Part shown: positions 1-11,656 of the stretch, one piece after another
Position numbering within the stretch: position 1 is the first letter of the stretch
Layout: every line of letters starts with the position of its first letter
Source of the DNA: Cucumis sativus
Lineage: Eukaryota > Streptophyta > Magnoliopsida > Cucurbitales > Cucurbitaceae
Direction of reading: 5' to 3'
NCBI RefSeq assembly: GCF_000004075.3
Contig: NC_026660.2
Location: 15,085,837-15,149,836, forward strand
Length of the DNA: 64,000 bases
The notes under the pieces: generated by a model
The model's database searches: none
What the model was told of the DNA's origin: nothing
What the model saw: the letters and a program-made list of their open reading frames with translations, nothing else
Program-made: the position numbers and the translations under genes

Positions 1-697
1 ATTGGTTGAGTTTGATCGCATACTTTCATTCATATCTTTTTATCAATCTTGTTATTTAACAAAGTTTACAAAATTGTTTATTTAAATTAAAAAATATATA
101 ATTAGTTGAATTTACTTTTTATTTGTCAAAAAGCTTATTTAAACCCTATTCACCCTGTAGGGTTGTCTGATCCAACAATTGTCACATTCGTCAATTGATA
201 CGAAGAATTATTTGATTGTGAACAATTTACCAATTTTTTTTAAATTACCAAATATGGTCAGATCATATGGCTTATTAACCTTTTTTAATTAAAAAAAAAA
301 AGCAACTAAATTAACTGAAATAAGAAACCGTGATTTTCCTTTCAACGATAGTGATATATCACATGTTATAGTTGAAATAGTCTTTATTCTATCCATAAGT
401 TTTCAAATTATCAATGAATACCGAAGTAATTGAAGTGATTGCTAATTTAGTTGTCTAATGTTGTGTAGTTGTTCATACACATTCTTTTAGAAGTAATTAA
501 TTAAATAATAAAGAAAATTTATAGAATTCTTTATAACCAATGCTCTATAATGTTATTTGTAATGGTAAAAGAATGGATTTGCTTTAAACACACTATAAGA
601 ACAACATTGTGCTTTCACAACTTTTACTCTTACTTCCTTTTTCTATGTATGAGCTTAATTTTATTGTTTTAAAGTAATTTTCAATTACAAGATTTAA
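1..697. other. AT-rich flank without a recognisable gene
   Basis: No open reading frame of note, RNA gene or clear repeat was seen here. The stretch is AT-rich spacer up to the left LTR of the decayed copia element. Confidence 0.6.
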
Positions 698-858
698 AAA
701 TAATCGGTTAATATAGTTTGTTAAAAATTGTTCGCATATTCTTTAAGTTTGTTTTTCCCTTTATGTTATTAACCAACCTCCCATGTATATACATTTATAA
801 TTTTTTTCTCATTTTTCATAAATAAAGTGGGTGAAATATTTTTTCTATTCTCTATTCA
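698..858 (+). repeat. Left LTR of decayed copia element
   Basis: This repeat matches 3833-4005 over most of its length. Shared blocks include TTAATATAGTTTGTTAAA near the start and CATAAATAAAGTG near the end. It ends in TTCA just before the primer-binding-like site. The left edge is eroded and approximate. Confidence 0.75.
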
Positions 859-861
859 TTA

Positions 862-872
862 TGGTACCAGAG
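862..872 (+). other. Primer-binding-like site (tRNA-iMet type)
   Basis: TGGTACCAGAG lies three bases past the left LTR and differs by one base from TGGTATCAGAG, the usual initiator-Met primer site of plant copia elements. Confidence 0.65.
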
Positions 873-1080
873 AAAAATATTTTCCTCCTAAAATTCTTTT
901 TCATCTTTTGCTAAAACCCACAACTCACCCCTGTCGCGATGATAACTCCTACTGTCAACACTTCATAGAACCTGTCGGAAACCCAAGAAAACTATAATTC
1001 TAGTCAGTCGGATACCTCTACCCAAACTTCTTTTAATCAAAACCAAGAATATCTAAATCCTTACTTCCTTCGTCGTAATT

Positions 1081-3790
1081 ATAATACTTTTTTGTGGCAT
1101 CAAAGGCTTGGTCACTCTTCTGATGATGTTTTGAAATCATTGCAAAACATTGTTGCAATCAAAGTCTTTTAATTCTCATTCTTGTACTACTTGTCCCTTA
1201 GCAAAGCAAAGAATACTTTCTTTTTCTTCAAATAATCATGTGTCTCCCAATCCTCTTGATCTTATACATGTTGACATTTGGGGTCCTTTATCTACTGCTA
1301 CACATGTAGGATATGCATACTTTCTGACCATAGTGGATGATGCTACACGTTTTACATGAGTTTTCATGCTTAAGCAAAAGTCTGATGTCAAACAAATCAC
1401 ACCTCAATTTTTTAAGCTTATTGAAACCCAACATAGTAAAACAATCAAACAAATGTGATCTGACAATACCCCTGAACTTATGTTTACTTAACTTTTAAGA
1501 GAAAAATGAGTGTTGCATCGGTTTTCTTGCACATCAGAACTCTGTAGTCGAAAGGAAACATCAACATATACTCAACACAACTCGAGCATTATTTTTTCAA
1601 TCGGGTATTCCTCTAAGTTTTTGGGAAGAATGCATATTGATTTATCAACAAAAATCCATCAAAGATGTTAAATTAGAAGTCTCCATTCCAACTACTTAAC
1701 AACAACAAGCCTGATTACAATAACCCAAAAGGTGTTCGAGTCCCTACGTTATGCTTCAACTTTGTCACACAACCGCTCTAAATTTCAAGCAAGAGCAATA
1801 TACCAGCTATTTTTGTTGGTTATCCACAAGGCATGAAAGCATACAAGCTGTACAACATTGATCAACACAAGTATTTTTGTCTTAAGAGATGTATTTCATG
1901 AAGAAGTCTTTCCATTTAAAGACTCACCCATTCCACAGCCCATGGAAGACCCTTTACCAAGTTTTTCTTTACCTAAAGTCTTTCATGAATCTTCAGTTGA
2001 TCATTTGAATCCCTCAAGCAGTATACCCACACTTTCCTCTTTACCAAACATGAACAATGACAACACCTTAGAAGTCATAGCCCAATCCACAAACAGTCCA
2101 ACTTCATCAACCCAACAACCTGAACAACATATTTCTGAAACTTCCAGCAATCATACAGTTAGAAGATCCACTCAAATCAACAAACAACCTTCTTATCTCT
2201 CGAAGCTTACCATTGCGGTCTTCTTACGTCACAACCTTATCACTCAAGCTCCACAAAATACCCTCTAAACCAATACATCTCATACCAAGCTCTCTCTCAT
2301 TCCTTAAAACATTCAATACTCCAAGCTTCCTACCTTACATGAACCAAACTTTTACCATGAGGTTGTCATACATGATGATTGGAGAAGGGTCATGGAAGCT
2401 GAACTAAAAGCTATGGAGGTTAATAAAACATGGAGTATAGTTCCTCTACCACCCGACAAGAATATTGTAGGATGTTGATGGATATACAAAATTAAACATA
2501 AAGTTGATGGCTCTGTTGAGAGGTATAAGGAGATGCTCGTTGCAAAATGATATACACAACAAGAAGGCCTTGACTATTTTGAGATTTTAACACCTGTGGC
2601 TAAAATGGTAACTGTCAAAACCTTATTGACCATAGCAGTATCAAAAGATTGGCATCTACTTCAATTGGATGTGAATAATGCATTTCTACATGAAAACTTG
2701 TTTGAAGAAGTATACATGGATTTGCCTTTTGGTTACAAACTCAACCTCATAAGTCTATATATGGCTTAAAACAGGTTTTTTGTCAGTGACATGTCAAGTT
2801 CTCTCAATTCCTTATTTCAATAGGCTTTCAACGGTCCAAGGTTGATTATTCCCTCATTGTAAAATGCCAAGGTACTAGTTTTATAGCTCTACTTGTCTAT
2901 GTTGATCTTATTCAAAGCCCACAAAATATGCTCAACTACAAGTTTCTGCTTAAAGACTTGGGGTCTCTCAAATTCTTCCTTGGTCTTGAATTAACTCGTT
3001 CCTCGGCTGGTATCCTATTGTCATAAAGACATTGTGCCCTGCGCTTGCAAGACGAAGCTAGTTTACTTGGTGCTAGACCAACGTCTATACCTATGGATCT
3101 AAAAACCAAATTAAAAGCTTTTGACAAAGACCTTCTTCAAGACCCAACTGCCTATCAGACACTAGTTGGAAAACTTCTGTACTTGACCATTTCAAGGCTT
3201 GATATCTCATTTGTTGTTTACAAGCTCAACCAATTCATGGCAAAACCTGACAAAACTCACATGAATGTAGCTAATCATCTCTTGAGATACATCAATGGTT
3301 CCCCGGGCCAAGGAATTTTTCTATCTAAAACAAATGATCTAATCTTGAAAGCATTTGCAAATGCTGATTGGGGATCATGCCCTGATACCCGCCGTTCAAT
3401 CATCGAGTTTCATGTTTTCCTTGGTTAGTCCCCTATAGCATGGAAGTCAAAGAAACAACAAACAATTTCACGGTCATCAGCTGAAGCAGAGTACCGAGCA
3501 TTGGCCACTATTTCTTGTGAAGTTATCTGGCTCAAAAGTCTCCTCAAAGAGTTGCAGATTGCAATAAACGCACCTACTGTGGTGTTTTGTGATAATCAAG
3601 TTACAACTTACATAGCTAATAACTCCATTGTTTCATGAGAGAACCAAACACATAGAGTTGGACTTCCACTTAATTTGAGATAGGATTGTTGATGGATCCA
3701 TCAAATTGTTTCTTGTAGGTTCTTCACATCAAATTGTTGATGCCCTCACTAAGCCACTTAATGCCACGACTTTCTCTCTTCATATGTGCA
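1081..3790 (+). pseudogene. Broken copia pol (integrase, RT, RNase H remnants)
   Basis: Fragments read in several frames. A GAG-pre-integrase piece (WHQRLGH) lies near 1096. The integrase start (HVDIWGPL, then IVDDATRFT) lies near 1267-1357 and ends at a TGA. Reverse transcriptase pieces ([24 protein letters not shown]) lie near 2480-2730. An RNase H part (NADWGSCPDTRRS, SAEAEYRAL, VVFCDNQ) lies near 3360-3600. In-frame stops occur, for example at 2476-2478 inside the RT block, and several frame changes separate the pieces. The YVDD catalytic block is not recognisable. Gag and protease are absent. It is a dead pseudogene. Confidence 0.85.
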
Positions 3791-3823
3791 AGATGGGAGA
3801 AAAAGATATTTTTTCTCCATCTT

Positions 3824-3832
3824 AAGGGGGAG
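3824..3832 (+). other. Polypurine tract
   Basis: AAGGGGGAG directly precedes the right LTR, the expected position of the plus-strand primer. Confidence 0.65.
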
Positions 3833-4005
3833 TATCATAACTAATGATTGTTAATATAGTTTGTTAAAGATTGTTAGCATATTGTTAAGTTTGTTTTTTC
3901 CTTTATGTTATCTTTGATAACCAACCTCCTATGTACATACATCTATAAATTTTCCTCATTGTTCATAAATAAAGTGAGTGAAATATTTCTTCTATTCTCT
4001 GCTCA
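3833..4005 (+). repeat. Right LTR of decayed copia element
   Basis: This is the partner of 698-858. It starts after the purine tract and ends in GCTCA. Differences from the left copy include an extra stretch near TTATCTTTGATAACC. Confidence 0.75.
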
Positions 4006-7000
4006 ATAGAAAGAAACAACATTGACACCATTGCTCATCACTTTGACATCTTCAATAAAAACCAAAAGTTTCAGATAGATCGACTCCATCGTTATTCAAC
4101 AACTCTTTACATCCTTCAAATAGTCATATTCTACAAATAAGTTTGAAAGATTATTGTTAGTTGATGGACACCAGTTGATTTCAATCTCGATCAAGTAAGT
4201 TTTATGTTCTAATAGGTAATCCCTAATGCTCACGGTCTCTTATCAATTCTTTTCTTGCCTAAACATTATATTCATTCTAAAAAAAATATATTAACTTGGT
4301 CAAATGAAAGTTTATATGAGTGACTATAAGATATTTGAGATAGCTACACTCAAATGTAATATTTTTATAAATAACTCAAACAAAGTTTATAGAATAATCA
4401 TAGCATGTCATAATTATTATATTAGGCAGTAGTCGAAGTTAAAAATTTCTTTAAAGCAAAGTTATGGTTAAAAGGCCTGAATTCTATCAAATAAATAAAT
4501 AAACGTCCAATAGATATGATATTTGAAAATATAATAATGTAAAATCTATCTATTTCCTTTTATTATACTTTAGACTTTGCTTGATATAAACTTTATTATT
4601 ATAAGTTCTATGTTTAAAAATTATATGCTTGTTTTTTAGTCGTCGTATAGTTTTAATATTATTATTGAAAAATCGATTGAATTTTGAGTTAAATTCTAAA
4701 AATAAAAACTAAAGAAAAGAAATGACTTGGTTTCTAAAAATATTGATAAGAAAATAGCTAATTCAAATAGATTAATTTTTCAATGGAAAAAGGACTTAGT
4801 TTTCTTTTGTTTTTAAAATTAAGTTTAAAAACATTGTTTACGCTCCTAAAATTGTATGTTTTGGTATTCAATTTGTAGGATTAATGAGTAAATTTTTTTG
4901 AAAAGCTTCTCTTTGTTTTTAGAATTGGACTATAATTTTAAATGTTCCTGTAAGAAAGATAAAAAAGGATAATCGAGAAATGAAGAAACATAAACAAAAA
5001 TGTAGAAAACAAAAAGGAAAATGGGTGTAATTAGATTATAAATAGTTTGTAATTTGTATTTTTTTTTAGGTTTGTTTGAGCTTCACAGAGGGGTTGTAGA
5101 CCAAAGGAAAGTTTTCTGTGTGGAAGTACTCTCTCTTGCTCAAATGACTTCACATTTTTAGACTATGTTTTGAAAGACTAAGTTCACACCTAAGGCTGAC
5201 ATTTGTTTGCAACAAAATCTTCTTCTACCACATTGCTCCTACTAAAGCCGACCTTTACGCAAAAAAATGAAATTCATTCTAATCTTTAGGTGTATTTTGT
5301 GAAAATCTCGTATAGATTCCTTGATTCCTATGTTTTTTAAAATCTAATGTAGATATTCTTTGTAATATGGAGACTAGATGAGTTAGCAGGAACATTGGAG
5401 GTAGATCATTGATTTACATATCTATGCTGAGGAACCATTCTTTATTGTGAAGGGGTGGTGTTGGATTTGATACTATCAATGAGTTGATAAATGATGTGTC
5501 TAAGGTTATATGCAAATATAATGAAGTGCAGATTCTTTGAAATGATGATAGCTATTTGAACTGCCTTGGAGGTTGTTCAGCTACTCAACAATGAAATTTA
5601 TGGGAAGATGAAATTTATCAAATGGGTATGAATAATAAAAAAAAAAAAAATGAAATCAGACCCCACATTTACAATTAGATATAAAATAAAATTGATTGAT
5701 GAAACTAATTATTCTTTAGTTACAATTACAAACACAATTAAAAATCAGAAGACACAAACAATAATTTCAATATTAACCTTTTCTTTACTTGTATTATAAT
5801 ATTATTTAATTAATATATAGGCTAATTTTTTTAAAAAAAATAGTATATTCTATATTTATAAATAATTTCAATTGTTTTTTCTATTCATTCATAGTAATTT
5901 CTCATAAAAGTGTATATATATGGATAGATTTTTATAATTAAATATGTTATGACTTATGATTACTAGAAAAGTATCATCATGGTTTTAATTTAATAAATAA
6001 TAATTTGTTTGATATTATTTTAGTTCCGTAGATGAAATATTAATCAACATGTTAGTGGTTGATAAACAATAATATATTTATTTGTCTCAAGAGAAGAAAA
6101 AAAAACACTTTATATATACTATTTAAAATTAGTTACTTGATAAACCAAATAAAAGTTGGACATATTTTTATATATATCTACAATTGAAAAATGAAATTTC
6201 CTATTTTGAAAAGTGAATCATTCTAATTTCGAGAGATTACATCCATTTATGTTAGCTCATTCAATCAAAATTTTGCTTCTACATTTTCATATTATGGTTT
6301 GTTTTCTCACGCATTGCTTCTTAATAAATATTTTAAACTTTTAATCAAATTCAAAACATAAAAATGAAATTGTATAGGCTACCTGTTGATGATCCACAAA
6401 ACCATAGAGCATACCTTTTAGAATTGCACATCTAGAATTTTTAAGTGCTCGTATTAGGCTAAATTGAACTAAATCAAAAGTAGCTTATAGTTCAATTGAG
6501 TCGAGTTGGCTTAAAATGGGCTCTATGCTATATTAGGTGGTTACCCAAACCAAAATCTGAAAGTTGGACTCTTAGTCATTTTTTAACTTACGTACACCTA
6601 TGGATGAATATAACTTAAAAAATCTTTACAATCAAATCCTAATTCATTAGTTTAAACATGAAACGTATATTTTTTACGGATTCTAATCATCAAATTCCCT
6701 CCTCTCTAATCTTCTAAACTTAAAAAGTTAACAATAAATAACGAAATTTGTATAGAATTCATTAAAAAGAAAGATGGTAGTGTGTTTGAATATAAGTAAC
6801 AAATTAATTCAATCCACCACAACAAAAAAGAGAAAAACGAATAGACAAATGAGAAGGAGAAGTCAAGTTGTGTATGAAACTTAGGATATCCAACTTGAAC
6901 GGCGAATTAAAAGAAAGGTTACACAAAAGAACAAAACCATGTGCCAAAAAACATACAAAAAATAAAGATATAGGGAAAAAAGCATATAGAGGTTGGTGAT

Positions 7001-7488
7001 TAATTGCGAAGGCATAAAATTGCATGAAATGAATCATTGTGAGCTGTGGGCTTAAAAGCAATTTTGCCATTCATCACAATCACTTCCTTTCTATCTCACA
7101 ATGTCTCCATCTTAAGCCAGCTAGCTGCTTTCTCTTACAACCACTTTGCCCCTTGCATTTACTCTCTTCTCCTTTTCCTTTTCTTTCTTTCTTGTTCAAA
7201 TGTTTTATGTAGGTATCCTTATCTTTCTTGTTGCTTATTTAGTTTTTTTATAATGGAATATGACATTATCGTTGAAATGTATTATATAATAATTTTCTTA
7301 CTGCCTTCCTCCGGTAACTGAAGCTTCTAATCTCAATTCGTTTACGTAAATTAATTATGTCAATCTTATGTAAACTACGTACAAAATGAAACCAAAAGAG
7401 ATGGAAAGAATGTGATTTTGGTGAGGGATCAGAACAACGGTAGGAAAAAAATCAAGAATTATATTATGTTTTCTTTGTTTTGGAAATG
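4006..7488. other. AT-rich intergenic stretch
   Basis: No supported gene. The open frames here (for example around 6804-7321) are short, overlap on both strands and show no domain. A slightly less AT-rich patch at about 5340-5620 has the feel of eroded coding DNA, but I could not match it to a family. Confidence 0.55.
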
Positions 7489-7493
7489 TTGTC

Positions 7494-7648
7494 TGTGAAA
7501 GTATATTCTGAAGAATATTCTCTTGATTTGTTTATTGACCAAAGGGAGTGTATTTATACAAGGGTAATTACCCAAATAAACTAAGCCTACTTTATTTACA
7601 TTAACATCATTACCCAAAATAACTAAGCCTACTTTATTTACATTAATA
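7494..7648 (-). repeat. 3' LTR of intact copia element
   Basis: This copy is 155 bp and matches 12537-12691 at every base I compared. Read along the element the LTR begins TATTAATG and ends CTTTCACA, so its termini are TA..CA and not the common TG..CA. An imperfect internal duplication of about 39 bp (shared core CTAAGCCTACTTTATTTACA) makes up its element-5' half. Confidence 0.95.
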
Positions 7649-7660
7649 CCCTCCTCAAAC
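7649..7660 (-). other. Polypurine tract
   Basis: Read on the minus strand this is GTTTGAGGAGGG, directly abutting the LTR start. It sits right after the gag-pol stop codon at 7661. Confidence 0.8.
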
Positions 7661-10600
7661 TCAAGGTGGTAGAGTAGCGATCAACTTGAGTTTGGTAAGT
7701 AAGTGACAAAATCGATTAGATGGCAAGGCTTTGGTGAAGATATCCGCAGGTTGTTCAATAGTAGAAACAGAACGTAAGAGGAGGGTGTTGCTTAAGAGGT
7801 GGTGACGAACAAAGTGACAGTCATTTTCAATGTGTTTTGTACGTTCATGAAACACATCATTGTGAGCAATCTGAATGGCACTACGATTGTCACAATGGAG
7901 GAGGGTAGGACCCTGTTGAGGGACACTCATATCGGCAAGGAGCCACCGAAGCCATATAAGTTCAGCTGTAGCATCAGCCAGAGCACGATATTCAGATTCC
8001 GTACTGGAACGAGATATAACACTTTGTTTCTTACTACGCCATGAGATGAGAGAATCACCTAAGTAAAAACAGTATCCTGTAGTGGATCGTCGATCAGTAG
8101 GATCCCCCGCCCAATCAGCATCAGAATATCCCGACAACACAAGGGAAGACTGAGATGAGAATTGAAGACCATGTCCCAAGGTGCCTTTGACATAGCGAAG
8201 TATGCGTAGAACAGCAGTGAAATGAATTGTTCGAGGAGCAGCCATAAATTGACTGACAATATGAACAGCATATGCAATATCTGGGCGAGTTACTGTTAGG
8301 TATATAAGACTGCCAACAAGTTGCCGATACAAGCTTGCATCGTCAAGAGGAACACCATCAAACGGAGTTAGATGGACATGAGGATCTAACGGTGTTGAAG
8401 ATGTGGTGGAGTCTGTAATTCCTGAGCGTGCTATTAGATCAGATGCATATTTCGCTTGAGATAACAGATAACCATCTGAACGGTGAGAGACTTCAAGACC
8501 GAGAAAGTAATTGAGAGATCCAAGGTCTTTCATCTCAAAATGTTGACCAAGATATTGTTGTAGGTCGGATATGGCCTGTTGATCATTACCAGTAATAATC
8601 ATATCATCAACATAAAGAAGGAGAAGAACAATACCATGAGTTGTCTGTCGTGTAAAAAGGGCATTGTCGTGAGAGCTGGAGGTAAATCCAAGTTGAGTAA
8701 TGGTGGAGCTAAACGTGGCAAACCAAGCTCGTGGAGCCTGTTTTAGACCGTATAGAGCGCGACGAAGGAGACACACCTTGTTGGGAGGAGGAGAAGTTCC
8801 CTGAGGTGGCTTCATATACACTTCTTCAGATAGGTTGCCGTTAAGAAATGCATTTTTGACATCCATCTGAAAAAGAGGCCACTGTTTGGCAGCAGCAACA
8901 GCTAACAAGCTGCGAACAGATGTCATCCGGGCAACAGGGGCAAATGTTTCTTCATAGTCAATCCCATATTCTTGTGAGTATCCTTTTGCAACAAGCCGAG
9001 CTTTATAACGTTCAATAGTTCCATCAGAGTGAGTTTTGATTTTGTAAATCCATTTGCAACCAATGGGTCTTTTACCGGGAGGTAAATCAACATAGTCCCA
9101 AGTGTGCGTCTTTTCAAGAGCCTGTAATTCTTCATCCATTGCTTTCTGCCATACTGGGTTAATACTGGCCTCTTGATAAGAGGTGGGTTCAACAAGGGAA
9201 ACAATGGTAGAAAAACAATGGTAATCAGTGAGATGAGGGGGAGGTTCTCTTACCCTGGTAGAGCGACGAAGAGGAGTAGCAGGTGGCGATTCAGGAACAT
9301 CATCGGAGACAGACGGTGGATCCAGATTTGCAGTAGCAGGTGAAGATTGTGCAAGCTCAGTATCCAAGGTGGGTTCAGAGAGAGGAAAAAGGTCAACAGA
9401 TGTGTTTGTAAAGAAAGATTGAGGACTAGAGAAGGAGGTGTGGAAGGAGGACAAACGAGAGAACATAGTGTGTTCCCAAAAAGTGACATGCCGAGATATC
9501 CGGAGTCGGTTGGAAAGAGGGTCCCAACAACGAAATCCTTTGTGTTCGGTGCCATAGCCAAGGAAGCAACAGAGACGGGCACGTGGTTCAAGTTTATTGT
9601 GTTCATGAGGATGTAACAGAACGAAGCAGGCACTACCAAAAACTTTGAGTTTAGAATAGTCGGGAGAAATACCATATAGTTTTTCGAACGGAGAGGTATT
9701 TTGAAGGACAGAGGAAGGGAGACGATTGATTGTATATACTGATGTAAGGGCAGCTTCACCCCAGAATTTTTCTGGACAAGAGGCAGAAAGAAGGAGGGCA
9801 CGTACTGAGTCAAGAATGTGACGATGTTTGCGCTCAGCACGTCCATTTTGTTGAGAGGTATGAGGGCAAGAGCGCTGAACAATAGTGCCCTGTTGGGAAA
9901 GAAAAGAAAGAAGGATGGAATCTTTATATTCCAAAGCATTATCAGTGCGAAGAATTTTGATGGGAGAGGAAAATTGAGTGCGAATCATGTTAGCAAACTC
10001 AATATATGTGCGAGATAATTCAGAACGATGTTTTAGAAAGTAAATCCATGTAAATCGAGAGTAGTCATCAATGAATAAAACATAGTAGCGATAACCATGA
10101 ACAGTAGTAATTGGGGCAGGACCCCAAATATCAGAATGCACTAAATCAAAAGGTTTATCACAATTAGAGATGGATTGAGAAAAAGATAAGGCAGGTTGTT
10201 TAGCAAGTTTGCAATTCAAACAATTAAAAGGAACAAATTTAGTAAGATTAGTCAAATTGTTAACAGAAATTAAATGACGAAGTTTTTCAGAGGAAGCATG
10301 ACCAAGACGAAGATGCCACTGATATGTGTCAGAATCAGTGACCGAAGCAGAGATGGAAGAAGGAGATGAAATCCGAAGTGATGTGAGCTCAAACAATCTT
10401 CCCACTTTGCGACCCGTTCCAATCGTCTGTCCCGTCTGCGGATCCTGAACCTGACAACCATTGGGAGAAAATGAAACATTTAAGCCCAGATCACATAATT
10501 GACCAACAGACACTAGATTAAAGGTCAGGTTAGGAACACAGTAAGTATGGGGAAGATGTACACTGGGAGTATCAATGGTACCAGTATGAGAGATGTTCAT

Positions 10601-11656
10601 ACAATTACCATCAGCAGCAGCATAAATAGGAGGTAAAGATTTTGTAGGGCTAGACGTAGACATAAGAGAAGAGTCAGAGGTCATATGATTACAACAGGCA
10701 GAATCAAGAAGCCATCGATTACCTGATGAAACAGCCAGAGCGGAGGATGATGAAATTAGTTGATTCAATAAGCTCTGAAGATCACTTATCTGAATGAGGG
10801 ATGAATCATCCGAGGTCGCAGCAACAACAGATGAGGAACCATGTTTGGTAAAAATTTTCTCTTTTGTGGAAGTGCTAGGAGGTCGGGGTGGTCTGGTAGG
10901 GCAGTTATCCAGAATGTGGCCATGTTTATGGCAGTACCTGCACTCTATTTTAGGACAGTTACTAAATTTGTGACCAGAGAGCTTACAATTCTTACAAAAC
11001 ATATTTGCGGCTCTGTTGGGAGTGTATGTGCTAGCAAGGACAACATCAGATTGTTTAGTAGAGTTGATGCCAAGACGCTTTTCTTCAAACAGAATTTCTT
11101 GAATAGCTGCATCTAATGAGGGTAAGGGATTCCGGTGTAGTAAAGCAGCTCTAACAGATTCATATTCTGGACGTAATCCCATAAGGACTTTAATAAGGCG
11201 AAGATGATCTTTGCTGATGTTCGCTTGGTCAAGTTGAGTCCAAATGGGTTGAAGAACTGCCAAATATTCATTAACAGACTGACCAGAATCTTGATTTAGA
11301 TTTACAAGTGTACTGTGCAGTTGGTAATAATGGGCTAAACCAATAGACTTGAAGCGTGTAGACAAAAAATCCCATAATATTTTAGCATCATCAAAGGCAT
11401 CAAACTGTGCATGTATAGCGGGAATAGAGGTGTTACCAAGCCAGGTGATAATTTGATGATTTTTACTGTCCCAATCTTCGAGACGTTCAATGAATGTGTT
11501 ATCCCCTTCCTTTGCAGTTGGTTTGGTGATGTCGCCAGTTACAATGCGCCATAGTTTTCTTCCAATAAGAAAACTTTTCATTTGATTTGCCCATGTGATA
11601 TAATTTGTACCATCAAGTATGGTAGAAATGGGTCTAAAGATATGGTCTCTCTCCAT
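7661..11656 (-). CDS. Copia gag-pol polyprotein, uninterrupted
   Basis: The 1331-residue polyprotein of the retrotransposon has no stop or frameshift. Residues 1-210 form the GAG part typical of plant copia (start MERDHIF). Two CCHC zinc knuckles follow at about 219-251 (CKNC..H..C and CRYC..H..C). The protease block near 317 reads LLDSACCNHMT, with Ala where many relatives have Gly. The GAG-pre-integrase block is WHLRLGH. The integrase shows a D,D,E set near residues 513, 571 and 607 (HSDIWG, LRTDN, NGRAERKH). Reverse transcriptase runs from about 840 with the catalytic YVDD at about 1015-1018. RNase H starts at about 1180 (DADWAGD, STESEYRAL, HCDNRSA). The ATG at 11656 is the first methionine of the frame, and the stop lies 12 bases before the LTR. 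Confidence 0.96.
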   Translation of the reverse strand: MERDHIFRPISTILDGTNYITWANQMKSFLIGRKLWRIVTGDITKPTAKEGDNTFIERLEDWDSKNHQIITWLGNTSIPAIHAQFDAFDDAKILWDFLSTRFKSIGLAHYYQLHSTLVNLNQDSGQSVNEYLAVLQPIWTQLDQANISKDHLRLIKVLMGLRPEYESVRAALLHRNPLPSLDAAIQEILFEEKRLGINSTKQSDVVLASTYTPNRAANMFCKNCKLSGHKFSNCPKIECRYCHKHGHILDNCPTRPPRPPSTSTKEKIFTKHGSSSVVAATSDDSSLIQISDLQSLLNQLISSSSALAVSSGNRWLLDSACCNHMTSDSSLMSTSSPTKSLPPIYAAADGNCMNISHTGTIDTPSVHLPHTYCVPNLTFNLVSVGQLCDLGLNVSFSPNGCQVQDPQTGQTIGTGRKVGRLFELTSLRISSPSSISASVTDSDTYQWHLRLGHASSEKLRHLISVNNLTNLTKFVPFNCLNCKLAKQPALSFSQSISNCDKPFDLVHSDIWGPAPITTVHGYRYYVLFIDDYSRFTWIYFLKHRSELSRTYIEFANMIRTQFSSPIKILRTDNALEYKDSILLSFLSQQGTIVQRSCPHTSQQNGRAERKHRHILDSVRALLLSASCPEKFWGEAALTSVYTINRLPSSVLQNTSPFEKLYGISPDYSKLKVFGSACFVLLHPHEHNKLEPRARLCCFLGYGTEHKGFRCWDPLSNRLRISRHVTFWEHTMFSRLSSFHTSFSSPQSFFTNTSVDLFPLSEPTLDTELAQSSPATANLDPPSVSDDVPESPPATPLRRSTRVREPPPHLTDYHCFSTIVSLVEPTSYQEASINPVWQKAMDEELQALEKTHTWDYVDLPPGKRPIGCKWIYKIKTHSDGTIERYKARLVAKGYSQEYGIDYEETFAPVARMTSVRSLLAVAAAKQWPLFQMDVKNAFLNGNLSEEVYMKPPQGTSPPPNKVCLLRRALYGLKQAPRAWFATFSSTITQLGFTSSSHDNALFTRQTTHGIVLLLLYVDDMIITGNDQQAISDLQQYLGQHFEMKDLGSLNYFLGLEVSHRSDGYLLSQAKYASDLIARSGITDSTTSSTPLDPHVHLTPFDGVPLDDASLYRQLVGSLIYLTVTRPDIAYAVHIVSQFMAAPRTIHFTAVLRILRYVKGTLGHGLQFSSQSSLVLSGYSDADWAGDPTDRRSTTGYCFYLGDSLISWRSKKQSVISRSSTESEYRALADATAELIWLRWLLADMSVPQQGPTLLHCDNRSAIQIAHNDVFHERTKHIENDCHFVRHHLLSNTLLLRSVSTIEQPADIFTKALPSNRFCHLLTKLKLIATLPP

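Larger units (their letters stand above)
698..4005 (+). mobile_element. Decayed Ty1/copia LTR retrotransposon
   Basis: Two similar AT-rich direct repeats of roughly 155-175 bp flank a body holding copia pol remnants in the order GAG-pre-integrase, integrase, reverse transcriptase, RNase H, which is the Ty1/copia order. A primer-binding-like TGGTACCAGAG follows the left LTR and a purine tract AAGGGGGAG precedes the right LTR. The body is only about 3 kb and starts directly at the GAG-pre-integrase region, so gag and protease are missing. Many stops and frameshifts break the pol frame. The two LTRs differ by eye at roughly one base in ten plus indels, so the insertion is old. I could not find a convincing target-site duplication. 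It cannot make its own proteins. Confidence 0.85.

Noticed and set aside
7799-11116. Several ORFs on both strands inside gag-pol
   Set aside because: Shadows of the 1331-codon polyprotein frame.
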